The notes under the pieces: model-generated
What the model was told of the DNA's origin: nothing
Database searches by the model: none
What the model saw: only the letters and a program-made list of their open reading frames with translations
DNA from: Clostridia bacterium
GTDB taxonomy: Bacteria; Bacillota; Clostridia; TANB77; CAG-508
Assembly (NCBI GenBank): GCA_017510245.1
Contig: JAFWNQ010000022.1
Location: 1-33,714, forward strand
Direction of reading: 5' to 3'
DNA length: 33,714 nucleotides
In this document: positions 33,148 to 33,714 of the stretch, in pieces
Position numbering within the stretch: position 1 is the stretch's first letter
Layout: every line of letters starts with the position of its first letter
Program-made: the position numbers and the translations under genes

Positions 33148-33714
33148 ATGGATGAAATTAATCAAGGACAGATAAATGCTATAAATGAACAAATAAATAG
33201 ATTAAGAACAGAAATTAATTATTTAAATAATCAATTACAAAATTCTATAAATGCAATGCAAGCTAGTCGTTTATCTGGACAAGCTTTTGCTGAAAGGCAG
33301 GCAGATCAAGTTTATATACAAAATCAAATTATAGCTAGACAAAATGTTATTGGACAATATCAACGACAAATACAGACTTTGGGCGGAAGTATTGCAACTC
33401 CAGCACCAACACCTGGACCAGAGCAAGAACAACCAATAGAACCAGCTCCAGTTTCAGGACCAGGCGCAGAGCAACCAATAGAACCAGCTCGAGTTTCAGG
33501 ACCAGAGCAAGAACAACCAATAGAGCCAGCTCCAGTTTCAGGACCAGGTGCAGAGCAACCAATAGAACCAGCTCCAGCACCAGGACCAGGTGCAGAGCAA
33601 CCAATAGAGCCAGCTCCACAACCTGTACCAGGACAAGAGCAACCAATAGAGCCAGCTCCATTTTCAGGACCAGGTGCAGAGCAACCAATAGAACCAGCTC
33701 CAGTTTCAGGACCA
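33148..33714 (+). CDS. Coiled-coil protein with 14-residue proline-rich tandem repeats, 3'-truncated
   Basis: AAGGAG lies 7 bp before the ATG, and the gene starts 18 bp after the giant gene, so both are probably cotranscribed. The frame is open to the last base (189 codons visible). Residues 1-~80 form a Gln/Asn/Ile-rich helix ('INEQINRLRTEINYLNNQLQ'), with no signal peptide. From residue 94 a repeat of exactly 14 residues (EQPIEPAPVSGPGA and variants) runs for six full units and part of a seventh. The composition suggests an extended, stiff linker, as seen in surface or phage-like fibres or bacterial scaffold proteins. The C-terminal domain that would define its role lies beyond the window. 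No family is recognised. Confidence 0.75.
   Translation, partial: MDEINQGQINAINEQINRLRTEINYLNNQLQNSINAMQASRLSGQAFAERQADQVYIQNQIIARQNVIGQYQRQIQTLGGSIATPAPTPGPEQEQPIEPAPVSGPGAEQPIEPARVSGPEQEQPIEPAPVSGPGAEQPIEPAPAPGPGAEQPIEPAPQPVPGQEQPIEPAPFSGPGAEQPIEPAPVSGP
33427..33714 (+). repeat. 42-bp in-frame tandem repeats encoding EQPIEPAPVSGPGA-type units
   Basis: Six complete 42-bp units (33427-33678) and 36 bp of a seventh reach the window end. All keep EQPIEPA. Positions 8-14 vary between units (PVSGPGA, RVSGPEQ, PAPGPGA, PQPVPGQ, PFSGPGA). The array is probably longer outside the window. Confidence 0.92.

Noticed and set aside
33347..33688. 113-codon minus-strand frame with a regular Leu/Val/Ala repeat
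   Set aside because: This is the antisense reading of the 42-bp proline repeat. It has no ribosome binding site, and the periodicity comes from the repeat.
33427..33714. Possible CRISPR-like array
   Set aside because: Units are contiguous, in frame and 42 bp with no unique spacers. They encode a regular peptide repeat.

Overview
This is an AT-rich, Lys/Ile/Asn-rich stretch of a bacterial chromosome. It most likely comes from an uncultured, gut-type low-GC Firmicute of the class Clostridia. The signs are AGGAGG-type ribosome binding sites, TTGACA/TATAAT-type promoters, RNase J, folate-dependent TrmFO, a glmS ribozyme, a BofA-family protein, Big_2/dockerin surface proteins, and a BspA-like leucine-rich protein with a pilin-like N-terminus. 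Genus and species cannot be read from the sequence. I see no tRNA, rRNA, CRISPR array, transposase or integrase.

Layout. (1) 1-1167: the 3' part of a secreted Big_2 protein with an NlpC/P60-like C-terminal region. (2) 1302-6559, plus strand: a 5' leader behind a perfect consensus promoter, then RNase J, an atypically long glutamyl-tRNA synthetase and an adenosine-type amidohydrolase. (3) 6563-6827: a stand-alone, structured small RNA gene with its own consensus promoter and terminator; I could not assign it to a family. (4) 6837-9759, minus strand: serS, an uncharacterised transglutaminase-like protein and engB, with a hairpin between serS and the second gene that also contains that gene's ribosome binding site. 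(5) 9927-17906, plus strand: a cell-envelope locus of a pilin-signal LRR protein, then the tightly packed series DUF4956 membrane protein, VTC-like protein, CotH-like kinase, GT-C-like membrane protein, GT2 glycosyltransferase and UDP-glucuronate decarboxylase. It looks like a system that builds or decorates a surface glycan or protein. (6) 17974-21249: a BofA-like protein, then a secreted dockerin/seven-Ig/L,D-transpeptidase protein. (7) 21289-23381, minus strand: glmS preceded by a clear glmS ribozyme. (8) 23427-28449, plus strand: a membrane-anchored FxLYD-like protein, a SNF2-family helicase and trmFO. (9) 28533 to the window end: an operon of unknown function. It encodes a 51-residue helical protein, a 1452-residue Arg/Glu-rich coiled-coil protein with internal duplications and glycine/alanine-rich hydrophobic patches, and a protein with 14-residue proline-rich tandem repeats that runs off the window. 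This is the best candidate for an undescribed system.

Several start codons were moved downstream of the longest reading frame because the ribosome binding site, promoter or family N-terminus demands it: amidohydrolase 5291, GT2 16271, glmS 23127, FxLYD protein 23476, SNF2 24067, trmFO 27088 and giant protein 28771. Promoter and terminator calls were made by eye. Family names rest on recognised motifs; no searches were run.
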